A stretch of 64,000 nt of DNA from Vreelandella sp042466685 (lineage in GTDB: Bacteria > Pseudomonadota > Gammaproteobacteria > Pseudomonadales > Halomonadaceae), in the NCBI RefSeq assembly GCF_042466685.1, contig NZ_CP170448.1, positions 1 through 64,000 of the forward strand. The letters run 5' to 3'. Positions 56,304 to 64,000 of this stretch are shown here, one piece after another; the first letter of the stretch is position 1; the number at the start of each line of letters is the position of its first letter. Both the position numbers and the translations under genes were made by a program. The notes under the pieces were generated by a model. That model was given only the letters and a program-made list of their open reading frames with translations. It did not search any database and was not told the origin of the DNA.

Positions 56304-56729
56304 ATGCGCCTAACCCCTTGGTTGCTACCCTTTGCACTCAGTGCTGCTTTGCTAACGACGACTGGCTATGTGCTGGCTGATAACCATGAGTCAGAGGGTG
56401 AGCAGCATGAGCCCCTGGATGATGCAGAACTTGAAGAGGAGTACGGTATTAAAGCGGGGTCGGTGAAACGCGACGTGGATATGTCATCCAGCGATTCTGA
56501 TGACACCGATGAACAGGCCCGCGCCCGTGAAGAGGAGGAGGAAGAAGAGAAAAATGAGGGGATAGCCACTAGCGAGGGCGAGGCTGACGTAGAACTAGAG
56601 CCTGGTAAGAGTGAAGAGCGAAACCCTGAAGCTGGCACGGGTGGCACTGGCAGCCCGGAAGACGCTATCCATAGCAGCGAAGAGGAAAATAGTGAAGATG
56701 ATGAGGATGGCACCGACGACAGTGAGTAA
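56304..56729 (+). CDS. Exported extremely acidic protein, unknown
   Basis: I do not recognise this 141-residue protein. A clear signal peptide ends at about residue 25 (cleavage after VLA). The mature part is about 40% Asp and Glu (47 of 116), with seven consecutive Glu, many Ser-Asp-Asp and Glu-Asp clusters, and few hydrophobic residues. It is probably disordered and periplasmic or released, and might bind divalent cations or buffer charge. CGGAG precedes the ATG. It stands alone between two minus-strand genes. Confidence 0.82.
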   Translation: MRLTPWLLPFALSAALLTTTGYVLADNHESEGEQHEPLDDAELEEEYGIKAGSVKRDVDMSSSDSDDTDEQARAREEEEEEEKNEGIATSEGEADVELEPGKSEERNPEAGTGGTGSPEDAIHSSEEENSEDDEDGTDDSE

Positions 56730-56745
56730 CGTCAGTGCCTAAGCG

Positions 56746-57096
56746 CTACTTGGCGAGCCTGCGCGAATTAGCGCTACTACGCTGGTGGTAAGGCTTCATT
56801 GTGTGTTGGCTGGTAACCCACCAGGGGGCTTGCTTACCGCTCATTGAGTTGAGCAGCGCTTTTTGCATAGCGAGGCCAGCCTCCATGCTGGCCTCAAGTT
56901 TTTCGGTGACCATGCGTTGGTTTTCTTGCATCATTTTGGGACTGAAAAACGGCTGTGTTTGCCATAAATGCTGTCGCATAGTGATTGTCGATAAAGACGT
57001 CGACCATAGCTCAAAGGCCATGATGCCGACTTTCCATATATCGAACATCGCTACCGGGGTAGTGGGCATTAGGGACAGGGGAGTTGTCGATTTCAT
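56746..57096 (-). CDS. Possible phasin-like small protein
   Basis: The 116-residue protein is amphipathic and helical, with MFDIWKVGIMAFELWSTSLSTITMRQHLW, a Met- and Gln-rich middle (MMQENQRMVTEKLEASMEAGLAMQKALLN) and a basic C-terminus. This pattern resembles phasin-like proteins that coat polyhydroxyalkanoate granules, which Halomonas makes. I cannot assign it firmly. AGGAGG stands eleven bases before the ATG. It converges with the acidic-protein gene, 16 bp apart. Confidence 0.6.
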   Translation of the reverse strand: MKSTTPLSLMPTTPVAMFDIWKVGIMAFELWSTSLSTITMRQHLWQTQPFFSPKMMQENQRMVTEKLEASMEAGLAMQKALLNSMSGKQAPWWVTSQHTMKPYHQRSSANSRRLAK

Positions 57097-57192
57097 CAGC
57101 GTTGTTGCCTCCTTGCTGGAACACGAGACGTCGTGGCCTCAACACCAGTGTTAGCGCATCAATGCTGCATTGCAACATCTATTTAATTAGCC

Positions 57193-57225
57193 ACAAAAAA
57201 AGACGACCGATTGGTCGTCTCTTTC
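57193..57225 (-). terminator. Intrinsic terminator after fba
   Basis: AGACGACC and GGTCGTCT (57201-57208 and 57213-57220) form an 8-bp stem with a 4-base loop. On the minus strand it runs into TTTTTTT. It lies about 27 bp past fba and ends the tkt-to-fba group. Confidence 0.9.
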
Positions 57226-57246
57226 GAAAGTGTGGCAATGCCGCGC

Positions 57247-58311
57247 TTACTTGACCTTAGGAGCCAGTTCGCCGCGCTCATAGCGCAGGAACATCTCTTC
57301 CAGACTGATCGGTTTAATCTTACTGGCGTTGCCCGCCGTACCAAAGGCTTCGTAGCGAGCGATACAAAGATCGCGCATGGCGGTAACGGTCTCTTTCAAG
57401 AACTTACGCGGATCGAATTCAGACGGGTTCTCCGCCAAAAAGCGACGCACAGCGCCGGTAGACGCCAAGCGCAGGTCGGTATCAATGTTGACCTTGCGCA
57501 CGCCGTGCTTGATACCCTCAACGATCTCCTCGACGGGTACGCCGTATGTTTCGGGGATCTCACCGCCATACTGGTTAATCACTTCCAGCCACTCCTGGGG
57601 AACAGAAGAGGAGCCGTGCATGACCAGGTGAGTGTCCGGGATCCGTGCGTGAATCTCTTTAATGCGCTGAATAGAGAGCGTGTCACCGGTAGGCGGCTTG
57701 GTGAATTTGTAAGCACCGTGGCTGGTGCCAATGGCAATCGCCAGTGCGTCCACGTGGGTCGCTTTCACAAACGCTGCGGCTTCTTCCGGATCGGTAAGCA
57801 GTTGCTCCATATCGAGCTTGCCTTCTGCGCCGATGCCGTCTTCTTCACCGGCCATGCCAGTTTCCAGGCTACCCAGGCAACCCAGCTCGCCCTCGACGGA
57901 AACGCCACAGGCGTGAGCCATTTCCACCGCGCGACGAGTAACGTCGACGTTGTAGTCGTAGTCGGTGGGCGTTTTGCCATCTTCGCCTAGCGAGCCATCC
58001 ATCATTACCGAGGAGAAGCCGAGCTGAATAGAACGCTGGCAGACGGCAGGGCTAGTGCCGTGATCCTGGTGCATCACCACAGGGATATGCGGAAACTCTT
58101 CCACGGCCGCCAAAATCAGATGGCGCAGAAAAGGCGCCCCCGCATACTTACGCGCGCCAGCAGACGCTTGGACAATAACCGGTGAGTCGGTGGCATCCGC
58201 TGCCTCCATAATGGCGCGCATCTGCTCAAGGTTATTGACGTTAAACGCCGGAATGCCGTAACCGTATTCGGCGGCGTGGTCGAGCATCTGGCGCATGCTG
58301 ATCAAAGCCAT
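57247..58311 (-). CDS. fba: Fructose-bisphosphate aldolase, class II
   Basis: This zinc enzyme cleaves fructose 1,6-bisphosphate, working in glycolysis and gluconeogenesis. The 354-residue protein has VVMHQDHGTS (zinc-binding His, acidic catalytic region), GEDGKTPTDYDYNV, LAIAIGTSHGAYKF (second His) and HGSSSVPQEW. It resembles the CbbA-type class II subgroup. AAGG precedes the ATG. It is the last gene of tkt-lrgA-lrgB-epd-pgk-fba, 109 bp after pgk. Confidence 0.97.
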   Translation of the reverse strand: MALISMRQMLDHAAEYGYGIPAFNVNNLEQMRAIMEAADATDSPVIVQASAGARKYAGAPFLRHLILAAVEEFPHIPVVMHQDHGTSPAVCQRSIQLGFSSVMMDGSLGEDGKTPTDYDYNVDVTRRAVEMAHACGVSVEGELGCLGSLETGMAGEEDGIGAEGKLDMEQLLTDPEEAAAFVKATHVDALAIAIGTSHGAYKFTKPPTGDTLSIQRIKEIHARIPDTHLVMHGSSSVPQEWLEVINQYGGEIPETYGVPVEEIVEGIKHGVRKVNIDTDLRLASTGAVRRFLAENPSEFDPRKFLKETVTAMRDLCIARYEAFGTAGNASKIKPISLEEMFLRYERGELAPKVK

Positions 58312-58420
58312 GAAATTACCTTATCTATGTGGTAGAGACTGGGTTGTCAAGATTGAGCTGTCAATTTGAACGGTGATGAGCGTTCAGGTTCAAGTTGTGC
58401 TGTTTTCTCGTCAGACAATG

Positions 58421-59590
58421 TTAACCGCGTTTGGCGGCGGCTTCGAGTGCCGCAACGGCAGGCAACTGCTTGCCTTCGACATACTCAAGAAAGGCGCCGC
58501 CGCCAGTAGAAATATATGAAACGCGATCCGCAATGGCATATTTATCAATGGCTGCTAAGGTGTCACCGCCGCCAGCTATAGAGAAACCTGCACTATCGGC
58601 GATGGCTTGAGCAAGCACCTGGGTGCCTTTACCAAACTGATCGATTTCAAACACACCGACGGGGCCGTTCCATAAAATGGTACCGGCGTCTTTGAGCATG
58701 CTGGCCAAGTGGGTGGCGGTATCCGGGCCGATATCCAAAATCATCTCGTTATCAGCCACTTGATCGACTGGCTTGACCACCGCCTTGGCCGACTCAGAGA
58801 ATTCGGTAGCCACTACAACGTCAGTGGGCAGTGGAATCGAGACCTTTTCCATCAGTGCTTTCGCTTGACCGATCAAATCAGCTTCGTGGAGCGATTTGCC
58901 CACATTGTAGCCTGCGGCGGCAATAAAGGTGTTGGCAATACCGCCGCCGACGATCAGCTGATCGCATTTCTCTGCCAGTGCAGTGAGTACATCCAGCTTG
59001 GTAGAGACCTTCGAGCCACCGACGATGGCGGCCATGGGCCGGGCCGGATGCGCCAGTGCTTTTTCAAGCGCATCCAGCTCCTGGGCCAGCAAAGGTCCCG
59101 CACAGGCGCTGGGGGCAAAACGCGCTACCCCATGAGTAGACGCTTGGGCGCGGTGGGCGGTGCCAAACGCATCCATGACAAAGATATCGCACAGCGCGGC
59201 GTACTGTTTTGCCAACTGCTCATCGTCTTTTTTCTCGCCGCTATTAAAGCGCACGTTCTCCAGCAGTACGACGTCGCCATTGGCGAGATCCAGCGTTTCA
59301 CCGAGATAGGCTTTGATCAGCGGTACTGGGCGGCCTAAGAGTTCGCCTAAGTGCTCAGCCACCGGTGCGAGGGAGAATTCATCAGCGGGTTCGCCTTCGG
59401 TGGGACGCCCTAAGTGGCTCATCAGCATCACCTTCGCGCCCGCCTGCATGGCGGCTTGAATCGTCGGCAGCGCGGCCCGTAAGCGGGCGTCGCTGGAGAC
59501 GCGGCCATGTTTGATGGGCACATTCAAATCTTCACGGATCAGCACGCGTTGCCCTTCCAGGGGAAGGTCAGTCATCTTTTTCACGTTCAT
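58421..59590 (-). CDS. pgk: Phosphoglycerate kinase
   Basis: Pgk interconverts 1,3-bisphosphoglycerate and 3-phosphoglycerate with ADP/ATP. The 389-residue protein has REDLNVPIKHGRVSSD, MLMSHLGRPTEG, AIVGGSKVSTKLDVL and TILWNGPVGVFEI, all family signatures. Length matches E. coli (387). It lies between epd and fba, a conserved arrangement. Confidence 0.97.
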   Translation of the reverse strand: MNVKKMTDLPLEGQRVLIREDLNVPIKHGRVSSDARLRAALPTIQAAMQAGAKVMLMSHLGRPTEGEPADEFSLAPVAEHLGELLGRPVPLIKAYLGETLDLANGDVVLLENVRFNSGEKKDDEQLAKQYAALCDIFVMDAFGTAHRAQASTHGVARFAPSACAGPLLAQELDALEKALAHPARPMAAIVGGSKVSTKLDVLTALAEKCDQLIVGGGIANTFIAAAGYNVGKSLHEADLIGQAKALMEKVSIPLPTDVVVATEFSESAKAVVKPVDQVADNEMILDIGPDTATHLASMLKDAGTILWNGPVGVFEIDQFGKGTQVLAQAIADSAGFSIAGGGDTLAAIDKYAIADRVSYISTGGGAFLEYVEGKQLPAVAALEAAAKRG

Positions 59591-59662
59591 ATATGCGGTA
59601 TCCTCGTGTGTATGCCGTTGAGCTAAATAGAAATAGCTAATATAAAAAGCGACTGCAACAGG

Positions 59663-60700
59663 TCATGTTTCGGCTGAAAGTCTGGCCAGCCGCTGGCTAA
59701 TGTCGAGCATACGGTTAGCGAACCCCCACTCGTTGTCAAACCAGCACAGCAACTTGATAAGGCGCTCGCCTGCGACCCGGGTTTGAGTAGCGTCCAGGAT
59801 GCCTGAGCGGGGGTCGTGATTAAAATCAACCGACGCCATGGGGACTTCAGTATAGCCAAGCACACCCTTTAAGCGCTGCTGACTGGCGGCCAGCAGCAGT
59901 GCGTTGACATCGTCTCGGTGGGTATCCCGGCTGACGGTGAGCGCCACGTCCATGGCCGAGACATTGATAGTAGGCACGCGTACGTGCAGGCACTCAAAGC
60001 GACCCGCAAGATGGGGCATCAAGCGGCTGATGCCGAGTGCCAAGCCGGTATCCACCGGCACAATAGAGTGCATCGCTGAGCGGGTAAGACGCAGGTCAGT
60101 CTGGTGGTAGGCATCGATCACCGGCTGGTCGTTCATCGCCGAATGAATCGTCGTCGTCACACCATGCTCCAGGCCGAGGGCTTCGTCGAGCACGGTCAGT
60201 AGTGGCACAAGGCAGTTGGTCGTGCAGGAAGCGGCAGAGAGGATGCGCTGAGACAGCGCTAGCTCGCTTTCATTGATGCCCCACACAATAGTGGCATCGA
60301 CATCATTCTCCGCTGGCTGGGAAAACAGTAGCCGCTTAGCGCCAGCCTCTAGGTGTAGCTCGGCGGTGGCGCGATCTTTAAAGCTTCCAGAGCACTCCAG
60401 CACCAGATCTACATCAAGCGCTTTCCAGGGTAGCTTGCGTGGGTCTTGCTCGCAGAGTACCAGGATGCGATGGCCGTCAACGATAAGGGACTGACCGTCG
60501 TTGTCGACGTCACCTGGAAAGCGACCATGAGTAGTGTCGTAACGGGTCAGGTACGTGATGGTCGCCAGGTCAGACAGCTCATTAATGGCAACCACTTCAA
60601 GCTCGGGGTGGTGCCGCTCAATGAGCGCCCGTAAGACGCACTGGCCGATGCGTCCGTAACCGTTAATGGCGATGCGATACCTGGGAGCAGAATTAGCCAT
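59663..60700 (-). CDS. epd: D-erythrose-4-phosphate dehydrogenase
   Basis: Epd oxidises erythrose 4-phosphate to 4-phosphoerythronate, feeding pyridoxal phosphate synthesis. The 345-residue protein is GAPDH-like, with INGYGRIGQCVLRAL (NAD site), SAASCTTNC (catalytic Cys), TTIHSAMNDQPVIDAYHQTDLRLTRSAMHSIVP and CWFDNEWGFANRMLD. HSAMNDQQVIDAYH-type sequence and its place before pgk favour Epd over glycolytic GAPDH. A GAPDH role is still possible, as no other gap gene is in the window. Confidence 0.9.
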   Translation of the reverse strand: MANSAPRYRIAINGYGRIGQCVLRALIERHHPELEVVAINELSDLATITYLTRYDTTHGRFPGDVDNDGQSLIVDGHRILVLCEQDPRKLPWKALDVDLVLECSGSFKDRATAELHLEAGAKRLLFSQPAENDVDATIVWGINESELALSQRILSAASCTTNCLVPLLTVLDEALGLEHGVTTTIHSAMNDQPVIDAYHQTDLRLTRSAMHSIVPVDTGLALGISRLMPHLAGRFECLHVRVPTINVSAMDVALTVSRDTHRDDVNALLLAASQQRLKGVLGYTEVPMASVDFNHDPRSGILDATQTRVAGERLIKLLCWFDNEWGFANRMLDISQRLARLSAET

Positions 60701-60805
60701 GCGGGGGAGTGGCTCTTAAAAGTGTTTCGATGATCGAAAAAGTCGAGAACGCTTTGCGATGATAACGTATTTTAGCGGGCGATTCTCATCAGCTACCGGT
60801 GCCTA

Positions 60806-61531
60806 TCAACTGACCAAGCCAATTAGTCGCCAAGCCAGAGGCAGCAGCAGCGCAGTGAAAATACCCGTGAGGCTCATGCCCAGAGAGGCAAAAGCGCCGG
60901 CCGTAGGGCTGATCTCAAACGCCCTTACCGTGCCGATCGCGTGGCCGTTAAGCCCGAGGGCGAAGCCGATCAGGCGGTCATCTTTGATATCCAGCCAACG
61001 CGCTGCCAAGCTCACGCAGGGAATGGTGATCACCCCGGTGACCAGCAGTGCACCCAGCAGTAGTGCGGTAGTACCTCCGAGCTGTTCCGTAATACCGATA
61101 GCAATTGGCGCGGTCACGGATTTAGCGGCAATGGAAGCGAGTACAGTGTCCGAGCTGCCCAGTAACCAGGCAATGGCCAGCGAGTAGCAAGCCGCCAGTG
61201 TCGCCGCGATGGGTAAGCAAATCGCCAGTGGACGCCACAGCTCAACGATCCGCGGCAGCTGTTGATAGAGCGGCATACCCAGCGCCACCGTGGCGGGCCC
61301 CAACAGCACCGTTAACCATGTGGCCCCCTGCTGGTAGGTGGTGTACGGCAGCCCTATTAGCGCCAACGCCCCCGCTAGCAGCAGCGCTGCGATCAAGATA
61401 GCGGGCAGCCATGAGGGGCGCTTTAAACGCTGAAACAGAAGGCTGCCAAGCAAATAGGCAGCCAGCGTTAACCCGACTGCAAATAGCGGGGTGGTGGTTA
61501 ATAGCGTGAGCAGCGAGGAGTTATCGGGCAT
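60806..61531 (-). CDS. lrgB: LrgB/CidB family membrane protein
   Basis: The 241-residue protein has about seven hydrophobic segments. The segment SVTAPIAIGITEQLGG is a family signature, and FALGLNGHAIGTVRAFEI near the C-terminus is another. LrgB and its LrgA partner were first linked to murein-hydrolase export control. More recently homologues were shown to carry small organic acids such as pyruvate, and plant PLGG1 (an LrgAB fusion) carries glycolate and glycerate. It overlaps lrgA by 11 bp and lies 105 bp before epd. Confidence 0.9.
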   Translation of the reverse strand: MPDNSSLLTLLTTTPLFAVGLTLAAYLLGSLLFQRLKRPSWLPAILIAALLLAGALALIGLPYTTYQQGATWLTVLLGPATVALGMPLYQQLPRIVELWRPLAICLPIAATLAACYSLAIAWLLGSSDTVLASIAAKSVTAPIAIGITEQLGGTTALLLGALLVTGVITIPCVSLAARWLDIKDDRLIGFALGLNGHAIGTVRAFEISPTAGAFASLGMSLTGIFTALLLPLAWRLIGLVS

Positions 61532-61874
61532 GGGGTTGCCCGATTAGCCGCTTGAGCAACCACAGCGTGGTTACCACACTGAGTAACGTACCCAACACTA
61601 AGGCGATAAGGATAGCCGTCCACTGTCCAGCCAGCTCGCCGATGATAAAAAACACCCCCACAACGCCGGGCATAATCAGCATGGCGAGGAGTGCAATCAG
61701 CGGCTGGGCGGCAGCGGCAATGCTGGTAGGAACACGGCCCCGCACGGCGAGCGTTGCGCAGAGCAGCAGCATCCCGATCACGCCTGACGAGATCGGCAGA
61801 GCGGTGAAGTGGATCACCACTTCACCGATCAGCCAGTAGCTAATCAGCCATAGAAAGCCACTGAGCGCGGGCAT
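61521..61874 (-). CDS. lrgA: LrgA/CidA family membrane protein
   Basis: The 117-residue protein has about four membrane segments, including FLWLISYWLIGEVVIHF, SSGVIGMLLLCATLAVRG and LLAMLIMPGVVGVFFII. The family is holin-like in shape and pairs with LrgB. Its ATG is three bases after the tkt stop, so translation is likely coupled to tkt. It overlaps lrgB by 11 bp. Confidence 0.88.
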   Translation of the reverse strand: MPALSGFLWLISYWLIGEVVIHFTALPISSGVIGMLLLCATLAVRGRVPTSIAAAAQPLIALLAMLIMPGVVGVFFIIGELAGQWTAILIALVLGTLLSVVTTLWLLKRLIGQPHAR

Positions 61875-61877
61875 GAC

Positions 61878-63869
61878 TTAGCCGAGTAGTTCGTTGGCTT
61901 GCTTGACCACATTGTCGACGGTAAAGCCGAAGTGCTTGAACAGATCCCCCGCCGGGGCGGATTCGCCGTAGGTGGTCATGCCGATCACGCGGCCTTCCAA
62001 ACCCACATACTTGTACCAGTAGTCGGCGTGGGCGGCTTCGATGGCGATACGCTTGGTGACCGCTTTGGGCAGTACGCTTTCGCGATACTCCGCATCCTGG
62101 CCATTAAAGCGATAGGCTGATGGCATAGACACGACACGCACCGCTTTACCCTGCTGTTCAAGCTCCGCAGCGGCCTCCATCGCCAGGGCCACTTCAGAAC
62201 CGGTGGCAATCAGAATCAGCTCGGGTGTTCCTTCGCTGTCTTTCAGGACATACGCCCCGTTTTGAATCGACGCCAGCTGCGCTTTGGTGCGCTGCTGATG
62301 GGGCAGATTCTGGCGAGAGAGTACCAACGCCGTGGGGCCAGAGTGACGCTTAATCGCCGCATCCCAGGCCGCGGCGGTTTCTACCGCATCGCAGGGGCGC
62401 CAGGTGTTCAGGTTAGGCGTGGTGCGCAGGCTGGTGAGCTGCTCAATGGGCTGGTGGGTAGGGCCATCTTCACCCAAGCCGATAGAGTCGTGGGTAAACA
62501 CGTAAATTACCTGCTGACCCATCAACGACGCCATGCGGATCGAATTACGCATGTACTCCATAAAGATCAGGAAGGTCGCCCCGTAAGGCACCAGGCCGCC
62601 GTGCAGGGCGATACCGTTCATGACCGCCCCCATGCCAAACTCACGCACACCGTAGTGCAGGTAGTTACCGCTGGCGTCTTCCGGGGTAATCGCTTGGGCG
62701 CCTTTCCAGAAGGTCAGGTTAGACGGCGCCAAGTCGGCGCTGCCGCCCAGCAGTTCCGGCATTTTCGGGCCAATGGCATTTAACACTTCAAAGGAGGCTT
62801 TGCGAGACGCAATCGTTTCGCCACGCTCTTGGGCCTGCTCAATCAAGGCTTCAGTGGGCAGCTCTGTCGGCAGCTGGCGCTTCATGCGGCGCTTGAACTC
62901 CCGCGCTTGCGTGGGGAAGGCTTCAGCATAGCGGGCAAAGCGCGCTTCCCACTCCTGCTGGCGAGCCTTGCCTTCAGAGCGGGCATCCCAAGCCGAGTAG
63001 ATTGGTTCAGGAATATGGAACGGCGCATGAGGCCAGTCGAGCTGTGTGCGCGCCAGCGCCACTTCGTCGTCGCCTAAGGGCGCACCGTGGGCGTCCTCTT
63101 TGCCCTGCTTGTTGGGCGCACCAAAGCCGATGATGGTTTTGCAGATGATCAGGCTCGGCTTATCGTCGTGGCTCTTGGCCAGCTCAATAGCGGCTTTCAC
63201 CTCTTCAGGCTTGTGGCCATCCACATTGGGCACCACGTGCCAGCCGTAAGCCTCAAAACGTTTGGCAGTATCGTCGGTAAACCAGCCTTCCACTTCCCCA
63301 TCGATCGAGATGCCGTTGTCGTCATACAGAGCGAGCAACTTACCCAACTGCTGGGTACCGGCCAGCGAGGCGGCTTCGTGGGAAATGCCTTCCATCAGGC
63401 AGCCGTCACCCAAAAAGCACCAAGTGTGGTGATCGACAATGGTGTGGCCAGGGCGGTTAAACTGCGCTGCCAGGGTTTTTTCGGCAATCGCGAAGCCTAC
63501 GGCGTTGGCAAAGCCCTGGCCGAGGGGGCCAGTAGTCGTCTCAATGCCAGGTGCGTAGCCAAATTCCGGGTGGCCCGCGGTGGGTGAATGCAGCTGGCGG
63601 AAGTTCTGCAGCTGCTCCAGGCTTAGCTCGTAACCGCTGAGGTGGAGCAGCGAGTAGAGCAGCATGGAGCCGTGGCCATTGGAGAGCACAAAGCGGTCAC
63701 GATCGGCCCACTTGGGGTCTTCGGGGTTGTGCTTGAGGTAGTCATTCCATAGCACCTCAGCGATATCAGCCATGCCCATGGGGGCGCCCGGGTGGCCGGA
63801 CTTGGCCTTCTGAACGGCATCCATGGAGAGGGCGCGAATGGCATTGGCTAGCTCAAAACGGGACGGCAT
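61878..63869 (-). CDS. tkt: Transketolase
   Basis: Transketolase moves two-carbon ketol units between sugar phosphates in the pentose phosphate pathway, with thiamine diphosphate. The 663-residue protein equals E. coli in length. It has NGHGSMLLYSLLHLSGY, FLGDGCLMEGISHEAASLAG (thiamine-diphosphate and metal site), FGMGAVMNGIALHGG, and THDSIGLGEDGPTHQPIEQL. It heads the minus-strand group tkt-lrgA-lrgB-epd-pgk-fba. The 131 bp upstream to the window end contain its promoter region; no gene is seen there. Confidence 0.97.
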   Translation of the reverse strand: MPSRFELANAIRALSMDAVQKAKSGHPGAPMGMADIAEVLWNDYLKHNPEDPKWADRDRFVLSNGHGSMLLYSLLHLSGYELSLEQLQNFRQLHSPTAGHPEFGYAPGIETTTGPLGQGFANAVGFAIAEKTLAAQFNRPGHTIVDHHTWCFLGDGCLMEGISHEAASLAGTQQLGKLLALYDDNGISIDGEVEGWFTDDTAKRFEAYGWHVVPNVDGHKPEEVKAAIELAKSHDDKPSLIICKTIIGFGAPNKQGKEDAHGAPLGDDEVALARTQLDWPHAPFHIPEPIYSAWDARSEGKARQQEWEARFARYAEAFPTQAREFKRRMKRQLPTELPTEALIEQAQERGETIASRKASFEVLNAIGPKMPELLGGSADLAPSNLTFWKGAQAITPEDASGNYLHYGVREFGMGAVMNGIALHGGLVPYGATFLIFMEYMRNSIRMASLMGQQVIYVFTHDSIGLGEDGPTHQPIEQLTSLRTTPNLNTWRPCDAVETAAAWDAAIKRHSGPTALVLSRQNLPHQQRTKAQLASIQNGAYVLKDSEGTPELILIATGSEVALAMEAAAELEQQGKAVRVVSMPSAYRFNGQDAEYRESVLPKAVTKRIAIEAAHADYWYKYVGLEGRVIGMTTYGESAPAGDLFKHFGFTVDNVVKQANELLG

Positions 63870-64000
63870 GGGGGTGCTCCTCGCCTGAAAACAGAAATTA
63901 TAAAGGCGCTATTGTCGCTGACTTCCCATGTTGCGGCAAATGTAGCGGCAAATTCTGGGGATCACGTTCTGGGAAGCATCGCCGACAGCGTGTAGACTCT

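Noticed and set aside
57211..57990. 259-codon open frame on the + strand
   Set aside because: It is antisense to fba, which is well supported. Open frames on the opposite strand are expected in GC-rich, codon-biased genes. The same applies to frames opposite pgk (58709-59338) and tkt (62262-62783, 63087-63587).
61521..61874. LrgA as a phage holin
   Set aside because: It pairs with lrgB and lies in a metabolic gene group with no phage genes.

Overview
The window is chromosomal DNA from a gammaproteobacterium, almost certainly Halomonas or a close relative in Halomonadaceae. The evidence is the 16S rRNA sequence, the protein sequences and the gene order. Base 1 is the GTG start of dnaA, so this looks like the start of a chromosome numbered from the replication origin. 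oriC itself, and any parAB genes, would lie upstream and are not visible.

Layout. 1-6.4 kb: replication initiation and recombination genes dnaA-dnaN-recF-gyrB, with four perfect parS centromere sites between 3.17 and 7.26 kb, two of them inside recF. 6.6-10.4 kb: gmhB and glyQS. 10.4-25.1 kb: a lipopolysaccharide inner-core and core region (hldD, waaF, a sulfatase-fold transferase, six linked genes on the minus strand that include waaL and five glycosyltransferases, kdkA, a GT9 heptosyltransferase, hldE, waaA). Together with gmhB it makes ADP-heptose, attaches Kdo and heptose to lipid A, phosphorylates Kdo and extends the core. 25.1-33.9 kb: rpiA, ilvA, fthC-6S RNA-zapA, and the divergent ygfB-pepP-ubiH-ubiI group, an arrangement shared with E. 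coli. 33.9-40.2 kb: ctpA, envC, gpmI, yibN, secB, rsmE. 40.2-46.4 kb: a sodium:solute symporter with an unknown partner, a CvfB-like S1 protein, gshB-yqgE-ruvX and pyrB. 46.7-52.3 kb: a complete rRNA operon (16S, tRNA-Ile, tRNA-Ala, 23S, 5S) with promoter, boxA elements and terminator. 52.3-57.1 kb: an unusual heptanucleotide repeat region, dgt, and smaller genes (NERD protein, YciH/SUI1, HAD phosphatase, an extremely acidic exported protein, a possible phasin-like protein). 57.2-63.9 kb: one minus-strand carbon-metabolism group, tkt-lrgA-lrgB-epd-pgk-fba.

No mobile element, prophage, CRISPR array, toxin-antitoxin pair or recognisable defence system is visible. Most of the window is conserved housekeeping sequence. 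The observations most worth following are: (i) a pair of inverted heptamer arrays, 10 degenerate and 18 near-perfect units, between the rRNA terminator and dgt, followed by a palindrome around the dgt ribosome-binding site; (ii) lrgAB coupled to tkt inside the tkt-epd-pgk-fba group, which suggests transport of a small carbon acid; (iii) the parS cluster, with two sites fitted into the RecF coding sequence; (iv) kdkA and a heptosyltransferase gene whose start codons overlap in the same CATG; and (v) a large nested palindrome between the two rRNA-operon tRNAs.
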